From Desulfopila inferna (lineage in GTDB: Bacteria; Desulfobacterota; Desulfobulbia; Desulfobulbales; Desulfocapsaceae), in NCBI RefSeq assembly GCF_016919005.1, contig NZ_JAFFQE010000009.1, positions 175,270 to 239,269 on the forward strand: DNA of 64,000 nucleotides. Reading direction: 5' to 3'. The position numbers were made by a program, and so were the translations under genes. Shown here piece after piece: positions 54,601-64,000 of this stretch (within the stretch, counting starts at the first letter, position 1; each line of letters starts with the position of its first letter). The notes under the pieces were generated by a model. It saw only the letters and a program-made list of their open reading frames with translations, made no database searches and was not told the origin of the DNA.

Positions 54601-55095
54601 AAAAATTGGCACTGGAAAATGCAGAAAATGAGATCGATAGCGTTTCTCGTTCTCCCGCACTTCCTCTTCGGCCTTTTTTAATTGTGTCAGTTCATTGTGA
54701 GCTCCAAGCATGCGGACAGGCTTGCCACTCTCATTCCTAATGGCTATTCCTCGGCAGCGAACCCATATGGTTGACCCGTTCTTGTGTTGATATCGAACAA
54801 CCTGATCATAAGGGTGGTTGGGATCATCACAATGCCTCTGAAAGTTTGCTATAGCAGTATTTAAATCGTCTTGATTGATTAATTCTTGCCATTCAGATGC
54901 AAAATGCTTTTTTTCCTGCGGATCATACCCCAATGTCTTCCAGAATTGAGGGCTCATCCATTCGTTATCAGGCTCCTCCAGATCCCAATACCAAATGCCA
55001 TCCAACGATCCTTTTTGCAAGAATTCGAAAATAGAAGAATCAGTCTTAATCAAATTGTAGAGTTCATCTTTTAAATAATGACCATCGGAACTCAT
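51646..55095 (-). CDS. Six-PAS hybrid sensor histidine kinase with receiver
   Basis: Soluble hybrid kinase of 1149 residues. Six PAS modules are recognisable in order (starts near 20, 150, 275, 395, 525 and 655), the fourth and fifth being similar ([20 protein letters not shown]). Then come HisKA with [18 protein letters not shown], HATPase motifs GCGMDSETL and [13 protein letters not shown], and a C-terminal receiver (ILLVEDEIA, phosphoacceptor Asp in [13 protein letters not shown]). AAAGGAG precedes the ATG. No transmembrane segment. The multiplicity of PAS domains suggests integration of several cytoplasmic signals. No output regulator is adjacent. Confidence 0.93.
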   Translation of the reverse strand: MSSDGHYLKDELYNLIKTDSSIFEFLQKGSLDGIWYWDLEEPDNEWMSPQFWKTLGYDPQEKKHFASEWQELINQDDLNTAIANFQRHCDDPNHPYDQVVRYQHKNGSTIWVRCRGIAIRNESGKPVRMLGAHNELTQLKKAEEEVRENEKRYRSHFLHFPVPIFVWKHQDGKFVLSDYNEEAETITDGEAAKIIGITADQLYNDENSSHLIDTLLDCFHQKRTIRKEFKYRLKTTGEVKSINGTWIFVSPDTVMLHTEDITDRKRIEEGLGESKTFLENITDIAYLADDKGNVLWVNRAAERVTGLPPEAIIDKPFLPLFMERDHTSLMDVYKRTLKGESLESTLTFKSGVICHFSSLPKYNKKGEIVGTFGVARNISEWHAAERALQTSEARLKRAQTMAKVGNWEYDIVTGRVWASEEAFSIYGIERTSEFLPLDEVENYIVDAKRVKQALVDLLAQNKTYNIEFQVNPKNGKELIHVHSAAELIYDNDGNPVKVAGVIQDITEAKQAEEILHKSHEMLKRTEAMASIGSWEWDVQHDRASWSEELFRIFGLDPAEGAPSFADQSELYAKGDIQRLSDAVEICVKQGRSYEIEVRAVRTDGEIRHCISRGQPQYDENGKVFRIAGSFQDITKRKQTELALKESEERFKALHNASFGGIAIHEQGLILECNKGLSEITGYGYEELIGMDGLQLISDDTRDMVIQYIKTGYEKPYEAKGVRKNGEIYPLRLQARNIPFKGNNVRVVEFRDISENKRTEKEREELEGKLRQAQKMEAVGRLAGGVAHDFNNMLSVIIGHADMAMEDMDSSEPVYDRLKEIKKAGERSSDLTRQLLGFARKQTVSPKVLDLNKTVKSMTSMLHRLIGEDIDLAWLPGDNVWPVKVDPSQIDQILANLCVNARDAIADVGKVTIETGNTSFDETYCSDHPGFNPGEYVLLAVSDGGCGMDSETLDNIFEPFFTTKESGRGTGLGLATVYGVVKQNEGFIRVYSEPGEGTTFNIYLPRYRSKTEALPDKVKDLPTELGYETILLVEDEIAILRMTAQMLQRQGYKVITARTPGEAICLSLEHAGDIHLLVTDVVMPEMNGRDLAKNILSIYPNLNRLFMSGYTANVIAHHGILDEGINFIQKPFSREQLGRKVREVLDKGKG

Positions 55096-55392
55096 TCTTT
55101 ACTCCTTTGAGGCATTTTCATTTTTTCGAGTACTTGCAGTATTTGTGCTCTCGTTAATGGTTGGAGTATAGCACAGGCATCCTTTAGAAAACAAACACTT
55201 AAGCTTACATCCTGAAGTTATCTACTAAGGCGAATTGTTGATAGTATCCATTAGCGGCAGATTATTATTAACGTGCCGGTTGTAACCTCAAAGGATTTTA
55301 GATAAATGGGGAGCTAAGGTACCTATTACCAGACAAAACTATTATTATTGGCAAATGGCTAAAAACAAATAAAGAAATTGGAGACCATAACC
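55096..55392. other. Intergenic region upstream of the six-PAS kinase
   Basis: AT-rich leader and promoter side of the kinase gene; no gene seen. Confidence 0.3.
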
Positions 55393-55476
55393 TATCTTTG
55401 GTAAGCTATAATTTACAATTACTCCATTTATGAACAATTCCATTAAAATAAACAGTTCTATTCTGTCAGGAACGAC
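55393..55476 (+). repeat. Dispersed ~82-bp repeat, copy C
   Basis: ATCTTTGGTAAGCTATAA, AATTACTCCATTTATGA and CAATTCCATTAAAATAA blocks align with copies A and B. The minus-strand frame across it (55345-55545) is open for 66 codons, supporting a coding origin of the repeat. Confidence 0.5.
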
Positions 55477-55642
55477 GTTAAGACCCTTGTGGCTAACAAG
55501 GTTTAGGATTGCCAGTTCAACACTCTCATCATATTTATGCCCCACTATTCTTTTTATGTATTGGAGATGGTGCTAACTACCTTTTAAACCGACTTAATCT
55601 CTTGCGTTTCATATAAACCTAGGTGCGGAGGTAAGAGAGATG

Positions 55643-55961
55643 CTAAAACCAGATCTTTGCACGTGTCCACTGGGCAAACTCAAATTTCAGTTGCCGGGGG
55701 GCTTTACCAACAACAATCAGTTGTATCTTCTGAAAATCCTTGCCTTGCAACTTAGATGGCCGGCCGCTTGCGGTTCTGCTGCGAAGAGCATCAAGGGTTC
55801 CTTCCCCATTCATATATACGCCTGGTGCTCCCAAAAACTTTGATAACCACCTCAGGACTCTCACCTGCCTCAACATGCTTAAAACCACTGGTGGGAATTG
55901 CTTCAAGCGCTTTAGATGAATTTTTCTTTCGTCGAAGGCATTCTTGGACGGAATATGCCAT
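55643..55961 (-). pseudogene. IS630-family transposase fragment, frameshifted
   Basis: From ATG 55961 one frame gives the IS630 N-terminal HTH (GESPEVVIKVFGSTRRIYEW). After a frameshift near 55800 the adjacent frame continues with GTLDALRSR, GRPSKLQGKDFQKIQ and FEFAQWTR, then stops at 55643-55645. The DDE catalytic domain is missing. Confidence 0.75.
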
Positions 55962-56099
55962 ATGTTCGTTAATTTATGAACTTGTTAATAGTTGCATCTT
56001 CCCAGCACTTGCAGATGTCTTTATTGTTTTTCTCCAAAACCTTGACAGGTGCCACATTGTGACATATTTTTGCTGAATGTAGTGTGGTCGGTCTACCAC
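55962..56099. other. Leader side of the riboswitch transcript
   Basis: No gene. The promoter for the riboswitch-led transcript should lie here. A hairpin GTGTGGTC..GGTCTACCAC is near 56081-56098, just before the aptamer. Confidence 0.3.
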
Positions 56100-56180
56100 A
56101 ATGATGTATCAAAGCCAAACCTGCTGAAAAACAGGGACGGAAAGCCACGGATCTTAACGAGAAAGCCGGGTTGCCATCAA
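56100..56180 (+). ncRNA. GEMM-I (cyclic di-GMP-I type) riboswitch aptamer
   Basis: P1 is formed by TGATG (56102-56106) and CATCA (56175-56179). Inside are the conserved blocks GCCAAACC, a GAAA-type P2 loop (CTGCTGAAAAACAGG), GGGACGGAAAGCC, and AGCCGGGTTGCC, with a short P3 as I recall from deltaproteobacterial examples. Relative to Vc2, the G-C pair closing P2 appears swapped to C-G (GCC..ACGG), a compensatory change. The base aligned to the ligand-contacting G20 is G, favouring c-di-GMP over cGAMP. It lies about 120 bp above the FAD oxidoreductase gene. Confidence 0.85.
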
Positions 56181-56200
56181 TAGAGGCAATCCGGCTTTTT
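56164..56200 (+). terminator. Expression-platform terminator overlapping the riboswitch
   Basis: AGCCGGGTTGCC (56164-56175) pairs with GGCAATCCGGCT (56185-56196) over 12 positions with one G-U, followed by TTTTT. The 5' arm is the conserved 3' strand of the aptamer, so aptamer folding and terminator formation exclude each other. This predicts that ligand binding turns the downstream genes on. Confidence 0.85.
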
Positions 56201-56301
56201 GTATTTACCAGTTTGGCTCATCACGTCTCCAGTTGAACTATTTACCACATTCCACGACAGCTAGCATGGATTGCTGTTTTCAAGGTACGGGAGGATGAAA
56301 A

Positions 56302-57690
56302 ATGTCATCTCTATCAATTGAAACGATCGATTCGTTTCGAGAAAACTTCCAGGGAAAGATCATAACCAGTGCCGATGATGAATATGATGAGGCACGGAAA
56401 GTATGGAACGGTATGTTTGACAAACATCCAGCGATAATCGCTCGCTGCCAAACAACCAGTGACGTCATTAGCGCGGTATCCTTCGCCAGGAAGAATAATC
56501 TGCTTACCGCGGTACGTGGGGGCGGACACAATTCTGCAGGGAACGCTACCTGTGATGACGGTATCATCATTGATCTTTCATTGATGCGCAGAGTAAATGT
56601 AGATAGAAACAAGAAAACGGTACGGGTCGATGGTGGTGCACTGCTCGCCGATGTAGACCGGGAAACGCAATTGTATGGTCTTGCTATCTCTGCCGGCATC
56701 GTTTCTCATACAGGGGTTGGCGGGTTAACCCTGGGAGGAGGCTTTGGCTGGCTAAGCAGAAAATACGGCTTCTCAATAGACAACCTGATCTCGGCCGAAG
56801 TTGTTACCGCGGACGGCGAATTGCTCACGGTCAGTGAAAATGAAAATGTAGACCTGTTCTGGGGAATCCGCGGTGGTGGCGGGAATTTTGGCATTGCAAC
56901 TTCTTTCACATTTAATTGTGCACCTATTGGCAACGAAGTCTTTTCAGGACTAATCGTTAAAAAGTTCGATGACGCCAAGGAATATATCCGTTTCCATCGA
57001 GACTATGTTCGCAATTTGCCTGACGAAATGACCGTGTGGATGGTAGTTCGAAAAGCTCCTCCTTTACCTTTCCTTCCCGAAGAAGTCCACGGTAAGCTGG
57101 TTGTAATTGTACCTTTTGTCTGGTTGGGGAATCAAGCGGAAGGTGAAAAACGTATCAAACCCATACAGGATGTCTGCGCATCACATGGAGAGCATTTCGG
57201 CATGACACCATGGGCTGCGTGGCAGACTGGCTTTGATGCTCTGGTAACCCACGGAGCCAGGAACTATTGGAAATCGCATCATCTCAAGGACCTGTCGGAT
57301 GAGTGTATTGACCAGATTCTGTCTTTCGCCGAAACCCTCCCAAGTGATGAATGTGAGGCCTTCATTCCGCATATGGAGGGGGCTCCAAGCCGTATTGACG
57401 CGGAAGCGACAGCGTTCGCACATCGTTCAACTCCCTTTGTACTGAACATTCATACACGTTGGCGAAATGAAAGCGACGATGAGGCATGCCTGGCGTGGGG
57501 AAGAGGATTTCACAAAGCAACAGAACCATTTTCACAAGGGGTCTACGTCAATTTCCTGAGTGAGGAAGGTGAAGAACGAGTAAAAGATGCTTACACCGAG
57601 TCGGTCTGGAAAAAACTGGTACAGTTGAAAAACAAATATGACCCGACCAACATGTTTCGTCTCAATCAGAATATAAAACCGTCTGTCTAA
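56302..57690 (+). CDS. FAD-linked oxidoreductase of the berberine-bridge-enzyme type
   Basis: Flavoprotein oxidase/dehydrogenase of 462 residues with the PCMH FAD domain: VRGGGHNSAG, where His76 is the usual 8-alpha FAD attachment residue, and GVGGLTLGGGFGWLSRKYG and IRGGGGNFGIATSF. The 6-S cysteine seen in bicovalent members is absent. The C-terminal BBE motif (NMFRLNQNIKP) is present. GGGAGG lies 7 nt upstream. No signal peptide, so it is cytoplasmic. It is the first gene behind the c-di-GMP riboswitch, an unusual target. Substrate unknown. Confidence 0.92.
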   Translation: MSSLSIETIDSFRENFQGKIITSADDEYDEARKVWNGMFDKHPAIIARCQTTSDVISAVSFARKNNLLTAVRGGGHNSAGNATCDDGIIIDLSLMRRVNVDRNKKTVRVDGGALLADVDRETQLYGLAISAGIVSHTGVGGLTLGGGFGWLSRKYGFSIDNLISAEVVTADGELLTVSENENVDLFWGIRGGGGNFGIATSFTFNCAPIGNEVFSGLIVKKFDDAKEYIRFHRDYVRNLPDEMTVWMVVRKAPPLPFLPEEVHGKLVVIVPFVWLGNQAEGEKRIKPIQDVCASHGEHFGMTPWAAWQTGFDALVTHGARNYWKSHHLKDLSDECIDQILSFAETLPSDECEAFIPHMEGAPSRIDAEATAFAHRSTPFVLNIHTRWRNESDDEACLAWGRGFHKATEPFSQGVYVNFLSEEGEERVKDAYTESVWKKLVQLKNKYDPTNMFRLNQNIKPSV

Positions 57691-57799
57691 CTGTGATTTG
57701 CGGGTCCCCAGACAGCCGTCTGCCAGGAAATCGCAAGAATCCTGGAACTTGCGGTGTCTGGTTCGTTAAAGTTTAGGACAGCGAGGAGAAATCAACAAC

Positions 57800-58594
57800 A
57801 TGAAAGTTGAAACTATACCCGAAGAGAAAACACATTTCCGAATCCACACGAAGGATTTGCGTCATGCTATCAGCCGAGAATATGAGGCAGTGGCTCTAAC
57901 TCCTGACAAAGGATTTCATTTTCACACAGGAAGACATCTGGCAGAAATTGTTGAATACGCACCCGAATGGCTTGAGGGAATTCCTGGGTCAGTAATCGAA
58001 TCTTTCGCCGGAACAGGAAACCCTTTTTCAATAGGAGCAATTTTGCCCGGAGAATCAGTGGTTGACATTGGATGCGGGGCTGGTATCGACAGCTTTATCG
58101 CTGCAAAAATGGTTGGACCAACTGGCCATGTAATAGGTGTGGATATGACTGAAGCAATGCTGGAAAAAGCCCGCAAAGCTCAGCAAGCAGTAGGCTATTC
58201 TCAGCTGCAATTTGAACACGGTGTCATCGAAGAACTGCCTATTGCTGACCGCTGGGCAGATGTAATTATCTCCAATGGCGTTATCAATCTTACCCCCGAT
58301 AAGAAGCGCGTCATGCAAGAGATGTATCGTGTACTCAAACCAAATGGGCGTTTGCAGATTGCCGATATCATTGTTCAGAAAGAGGTCCCTGAAAGTGCAA
58401 AACAAAAGATTGATTTATGGACCGGCTGAATAGCCGGTGCTCTTCTGGAAGAAGAGCTCGAAGCACTGGTCCAGTCCAGCGGATTCAAAGATTTTGCTAT
58501 CACTTGGCGCAAAGATGTCTTTAGAGGTGCGCCGCAGGCGGGCAGTGCTGCTAATTTCGGGACACTTGGCATTAACTTCAGGGCGTTGAGATAA
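57800..58594 (+). CDS. Class I SAM methyltransferase (ArsM-related), predicted selenoprotein (UGA = Sec210)
   Basis: Reading through TGA 58427-58429 extends the protein from 209 to 264 residues, ending at TAA 58592-58594. The SAM site is VVDIGCGAGIDS (87-98), and ISNGVINLTPDK is the motif IV region. After DLWTG-(TGA) the frame continues IAGALLEEELEALVQSSGF and GAPQAGSAANFGTLGINFRA, the conserved C-terminus of ArsM-like methyltransferases, where WTGCIAGAL has a cysteine at the TGA position. The GLGCGNP cysteine of true ArsM is replaced (AGTGNP), so arsenite may not be the substrate. A clean SECIS hairpin follows the TGA. GAGGAG lies upstream of the ATG. Confidence 0.85.
58427..58457 (+). promoter_or_regulatory. 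Bacterial SECIS hairpin after UGA 58427-58429
   Basis: GCTCTTCT (58439-58446) and AGAAGAGC (58450-58457) form a perfect 8-bp stem closing a GGA loop that begins with G, 17 nt after the UGA. This is within the 16-37 nt spacing known for SelB-dependent bacterial SECIS elements. Confidence 0.82.
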
Positions 58595-58699
58595 AAAGAT
58601 CCGATCACCCGGCCTTATTTTTTAAAAAGGCTTTGGTTCTCTTTATCTCCCAGGTTGCTGGGCGATCGGCGAAAACTCACCATAACAATATGTTTTCAT

Positions 58700-59638
58700 A
58701 TGATTTCACAGCTTAAAACTGAGCTTGCCAGTACCCCTTCACGAAAAACTGGTATTAAAGTTTTCCTGATAACTGTGAGCGCACTTGTTGCCTTCGCCGC
58801 AAATTCTGTCCTGTGTCGATTTGCTCTGGGTACCGGGATTATTGATGCCGCAGCATTTACGAGCATTCGTCTGATAGCAGGAGCTGTCGTCCTCTGTCTC
58901 ATCATTCTCCTTCGTACCAGTCATCTCCCACAAACCAGCAAGGGGAGCTGGTTCGCCAGCTTCATGTTGTTTACTTATGCAGTAACATTCTCGTATGCCT
59001 ACATTGATTTGGATACGGGAACCGGAGCTCTTATTTTATTTGGTGCTGTGCAGATTTCGATGATCTGTTTATCGATAGTGAAAGGTAACAGGTTGCAAAT
59101 TATTGAATGGTTCGGTGTAGCCTTTGCTTGTATGGGATTGGTGTATCTTGTACTGCCGAGTATTTCAACACCATCCGCGCCCGGCTTCCTGCTTATGGCA
59201 ACTGCGGGCAGCGCCTGGGGTGTATACACCCTTAAAGGGCGAGGCTCTTTAAACCCGCTTGCAGATACTGCCTATAATTTTTTGCGCACACTACCGCTGG
59301 TCATAATTCTTGTAATCATTACCTACCGTAACTTCCACTTTACGGTCCAAGGTGCAGCCCTGGCCGTCATCTCAGGTGGTATCACCTCGGGGATGGGATA
59401 TACAATCTGGTATACAGCATTACGAGATTTAACCGCTACTCAAGCAGCAGTGGCTCAACTTTCTGTTCCTGTCATTGCTGCTTTAGGTGGTGTTATTTTT
59501 ATGGCAGAGTTAATAACATTGCGATTGAGCATTTCGTCGATCATGATCCTCGGAGGTATCTTTCTGGTTGTCATCGGACCTTCGCTCACCCATCAACGAC
59601 TGCCCAAAGAGCCTCTGTCACAAAAAGGAGAAAATTAA
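58700..59638 (+). CDS. DMT-superfamily (EamA) transporter
   Basis: Ten-helix inner-membrane protein of 312 residues with two EamA repeats (AANSVLCRFALG ... SIRLIAGAVVLCLI; second repeat from AGSAWGVYTLKGRGS to GGVIFMAELITLRLSISSIMILGGI). Such proteins mostly export amino acids or metabolites. ATG 58700 is used; TTG 58655 would add 15 residues. It follows the seleno-methyltransferase on the same strand with 105 bp between and no clear terminator, so it may share the riboswitch transcript. Confidence 0.9.
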   Translation: MISQLKTELASTPSRKTGIKVFLITVSALVAFAANSVLCRFALGTGIIDAAAFTSIRLIAGAVVLCLIILLRTSHLPQTSKGSWFASFMLFTYAVTFSYAYIDLDTGTGALILFGAVQISMICLSIVKGNRLQIIEWFGVAFACMGLVYLVLPSISTPSAPGFLLMATAGSAWGVYTLKGRGSLNPLADTAYNFLRTLPLVIILVIITYRNFHFTVQGAALAVISGGITSGMGYTIWYTALRDLTATQAAVAQLSVPVIAALGGVIFMAELITLRLSISSIMILGGIFLVVIGPSLTHQRLPKEPLSQKGEN

Positions 59639-59879
59639 TCATGAAATACGTTGGCAATTCCTTTTTTTTTATCCAGAGTCTGCCCGGATATGAGGATTTT
59701 TCTTCTAAACCGAGGCGCTCGATTAATTCAACCGCAAGCATGTAATTGATATTCCATGGATTTAAATTTGAGAAGAACGAAAAGTTAAGGGAAAATTGCA
59801 ATTTATGGACAGACACCAGTTACGTTAACATCTGAATAGCCTGACAAAGTTTCTGCCAATGAAGACAATGGAGGTTGCC

Positions 59880-62117
<2,238 letters not shown>

Positions 62118-62132
62118 AAGGAGGTTGGGATC

Positions 62133-63797
62133 ATGAGCAAACCGATCATAATGGCAATAGACGACGAAGCGCAGGTTCTCAACGCCATCGCCCGTGATTT
62201 ACAGGCTCAGTATCAGAAAGAATATCGGATCCTGAAGGCCGCTTCCGGCAATGAAGCTCTGGAAGCGGTCACTGAGCTCAAACGCAGAAATGATGCCATA
62301 GCACTCTTTCTTGTCGACCAGAGGATGCCCCAAATGAGCGGTATTGAATTCCTGGCGAAAGCGTTGAAGCTATATCCGGATACCAAAACTGTGCTGTTAA
62401 CAGCATACGCCGACACCGATGTTGCAATAGAAGGTATTAATTCTATAAATCTTGACTACTACCTCATGAAACCTTGGGATCCGCCAGAAGAAATTCTCTA
62501 TCCGGTCCTGGATGATTTGTTGAGCGACTGGGTAGGCAGTGTACCAATACCCTATGACGGTATAAGGGTGATAGGGACACTATGGTCAGCAAAGTCCCAT
62601 TATGTTAAGGATTTTCTCGCCCGTTGTCAGATTCCTTACCTGTGGATAAATTTGGAAAAAAACAGTGAGGCAAGAGAGCTCCTCGAGTCAGTGTCAGGGA
62701 AGGAGGATGCTCGCTTGCCAACCTTGTTCTTTCCTGACGGCAGCATCCTGGAGGATCCTGATCTGCAAACCCTGGCCGGCAAGGTAGGAATGACCACTAA
62801 GGCGCAAAAGCCGTTTTATGATCTTATTATTGTCGGAGCCGGGCCTGCCGGGCTCACGGCGGCGGTATATGCTGCTTCTGAGGGGCTTAAAACACTCGTC
62901 ATTGAGCGCGAGGCGGCAGGAGGACAGGCCGGCACCAGCGCACGTATTGAAAATTATCTGGGCTTTCCTAAGGGCATCAGCGGCGCTGACTTGACACGCA
63001 GAGCGATCACCCAGGCAAAGCGCCTGGGTGCTGAGATCCTGACCGCCCAGGAGGTGAGTGGATTGAGGATCAAAGATCCATACCGATTTGTTACTCTGAA
63101 TGACAATAGCGAATTGAGTTGCAAAGCGCTGCTTCTCTCAACAGGTGTAGCGGTTCGCCAGATCAATGTCCCTGGAATCGACACGTTGATCGGGACTTCA
63201 GTGTATTACGGTGCCGCAACTTCTGAAGCAGCCAATTATAAAGGGAAAAAAGTCTATGTCATTGGCGGAGCTAATTCCGCTGGACAGGGGGCGATGTTTC
63301 TCTCCCGCTTTGCCGGCGAAGTAATCTTGGTTTATCGGGATCGTTCACTTCGCAAGAGCATGTCGACCTACCTTATCAATCAAATCAGGCAGACTGAAAA
63401 TATCACTACCCTCGCAAACACGGAATTGATGGCCGTTGAAGGGGGCAACAATCTTGAAAGGGTTATTCTTAAGAACAATAAAAGCGGAGAAAACATTTCT
63501 GTGCAGGCTGATGCCGTTTTCATCTTCATTGGTGCTGTTCCCAGCACAGAAATAGCTGGCGATCTCATTCAATTGGACGAAGGAGGTTTTATTTACACGG
63601 GATCCGATTTATTCCTTGACGGCTGTCGCCCAAAAAACTGGAAGCTAAAAAGAGACCCGTTTTTTCTTGAAACAAGCATCCCTGGTATTTTTGCCGCAGG
63701 CGATGTTCGCCATGGCGCTGTCAGACGTGTTGCATCTGCTGTGGGGCAGGGAGCAGTTGCTGTCAGTCTCATCCATAAATACATGGAAACCGTCTAA
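62133..63797 (+). CDS. Response regulator fused to glutaredoxin-like and thioredoxin-reductase-like domains, CxxC lost
   Basis: A 554-residue three-part protein. Residues 1-130 form a receiver (MAIDDEAQ, phosphoacceptor Asp in FLVDQRMPQMSG, Lys in YYLMKPWD). Residues 145-225 resemble a glutaredoxin-like fold (VIGTLWSAKSHYVKDFLA ... RLPTLFFPDGS) without cysteines at the active site. Residues 230-550 are a TrxR-like flavoprotein with FAD (IVGAGPAGLTAAVYA, GIFAAGDV) and NAD(P)H (VIGGANSAGQGA) sites, but the ACATCDG-type disulfide is replaced by YYGAATSEA. It cannot be a classical thioredoxin reductase and probably acts as a phosphorylation-controlled flavin redox sensor or enzyme. AGGAGG lies 8 nt upstream. 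Confidence 0.92.
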   Translation: MSKPIIMAIDDEAQVLNAIARDLQAQYQKEYRILKAASGNEALEAVTELKRRNDAIALFLVDQRMPQMSGIEFLAKALKLYPDTKTVLLTAYADTDVAIEGINSINLDYYLMKPWDPPEEILYPVLDDLLSDWVGSVPIPYDGIRVIGTLWSAKSHYVKDFLARCQIPYLWINLEKNSEARELLESVSGKEDARLPTLFFPDGSILEDPDLQTLAGKVGMTTKAQKPFYDLIIVGAGPAGLTAAVYAASEGLKTLVIEREAAGGQAGTSARIENYLGFPKGISGADLTRRAITQAKRLGAEILTAQEVSGLRIKDPYRFVTLNDNSELSCKALLLSTGVAVRQINVPGIDTLIGTSVYYGAATSEAANYKGKKVYVIGGANSAGQGAMFLSRFAGEVILVYRDRSLRKSMSTYLINQIRQTENITTLANTELMAVEGGNNLERVILKNNKSGENISVQADAVFIFIGAVPSTEIAGDLIQLDEGGFIYTGSDLFLDGCRPKNWKLKRDPFFLETSIPGIFAAGDVRHGAVRRVASAVGQGAVAVSLIHKYMETV

Positions 63798-63967
63798 GGC
63801 ACCACTCTCAACTAAAAAGGAAAGGTAACCACAGAAACCTAACAACAAAACAACAATTTCAAACTTGACCTTATCCATGACTCCACGTAACAAAATTCCA
63901 GCCTTATAAATGATATACTAAGGTTATTAACGCTCTGTTTTTTCTGTAAAAGAAAAAGGAGGCGATT

Positions 63968-64000
63968 ATGACCGAAGTAACCTATACGACTAAGTTTACC
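63968..64000 (+). CDS. Start of an unknown gene (partial)
   Basis: ATG 63968 follows a perfect AGGAGG (63957-63962) at 5-nt spacing and opens MTEVTYTTKFT before the window ends. The strong ribosome site supports a real gene. Family not identifiable. It may continue the kinase/receiver-flavoprotein set. Confidence 0.6.
   Translation, partial: MTEVTYTTKFT

Noticed and set aside
59641..59745. 34-codon ORF directly after the DMT transporter stop
   Set aside because: A ribosome-like site exists, but the peptide is low-complexity and unsupported; it may be the start of a lost gene.
62133..63797. Ordinary thioredoxin reductase
   Set aside because: The redox-active CxxC is absent (GAATSEA at that position) and the domain is fused to a receiver, so the simple enzyme name would mislead.

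Overview
The window reads as a chromosomal segment of an anaerobic Desulfobacterota-like bacterium, probably a sulfate reducer of the Desulfobulbales type. This is inferred from gene content: two apparent UGA-selenocysteine genes, TRAP and tripartite tricarboxylate (TTT) uptake systems, many PAS-domain sensor kinases and a GEMM-type riboswitch. No marker gene fixes the taxon.

Layout. 1-9.1 kb: the tail of an unknown gene, an orphan glycine-betaine binding protein (proX), a small CopZ-like Fe-S metallochaperone interrupted by an in-frame UGA that looks like selenocysteine, a trkH-trkA potassium uptake pair, and sbcD-sbcC facing it. 9.1-15.7 kb: a large secreted protein of unknown function, transposase debris, small proteins, an MBL hydrolase, a NYN/LOTUS protein and an SBF-like transporter. 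15.9-21.8 kb: a gntR-tctB-tctA-tctC-ggt operon (minus strand) behind two FadR-type operators. 22.2-33.1 kb: an aldo/keto reductase, a sigma-54 activator, and an eight-gene minus-strand operon (three-subunit FAD/[2Fe-2S] amino-acid or opine dehydrogenase, RidA, TRAP permease, two DctP proteins) with a visible -24/-12 promoter. 33.5-40.6 kb: GNAT, Fic with repeat operators, Ca2+/Na+ exchanger, truncated HipA, hybrid kinase and a DUF917 protein.

40.9-50.4 kb looks like a decayed integrative island. It is bounded by two same-orientation copies of a tRNA/tmRNA 3'-end sequence, each with tandem TTACCGAC-type repeats on its inner side. Cargo: a membrane sensor kinase and an electrophile/carbonyl detoxification cluster (HxlR, VOC protein, NemR-like TetR with two matching operators, alkenal reductase, DJ-1/PfpI protein, Fe-S old yellow enzyme), then a broken IS3 element. 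No integrase remains. 50.5-56 kb holds small ORFs, a six-PAS hybrid kinase, an IS630 relic and two of three copies of an unexplained ~82-bp repeat.

56.1-64 kb: a GEMM-I (probably c-di-GMP) riboswitch with an overlapping terminator precedes a berberine-bridge-type FAD oxidoreductase, a second selenoprotein (a methyltransferase with a clean bacterial SECIS hairpin) and a DMT exporter. Next come an unusual PAS histidine kinase and its partner, a response regulator fused to a glutaredoxin-like domain and a thioredoxin-reductase-like flavoprotein that lacks the CxxC centre. The start of one more gene closes the window.

The most valuable points are the two selenocysteine calls, which conventional ORF calling would truncate, the riboswitch-led gene set, the redox-inactive receiver/flavoprotein pair, and the att-flanked detoxification island.
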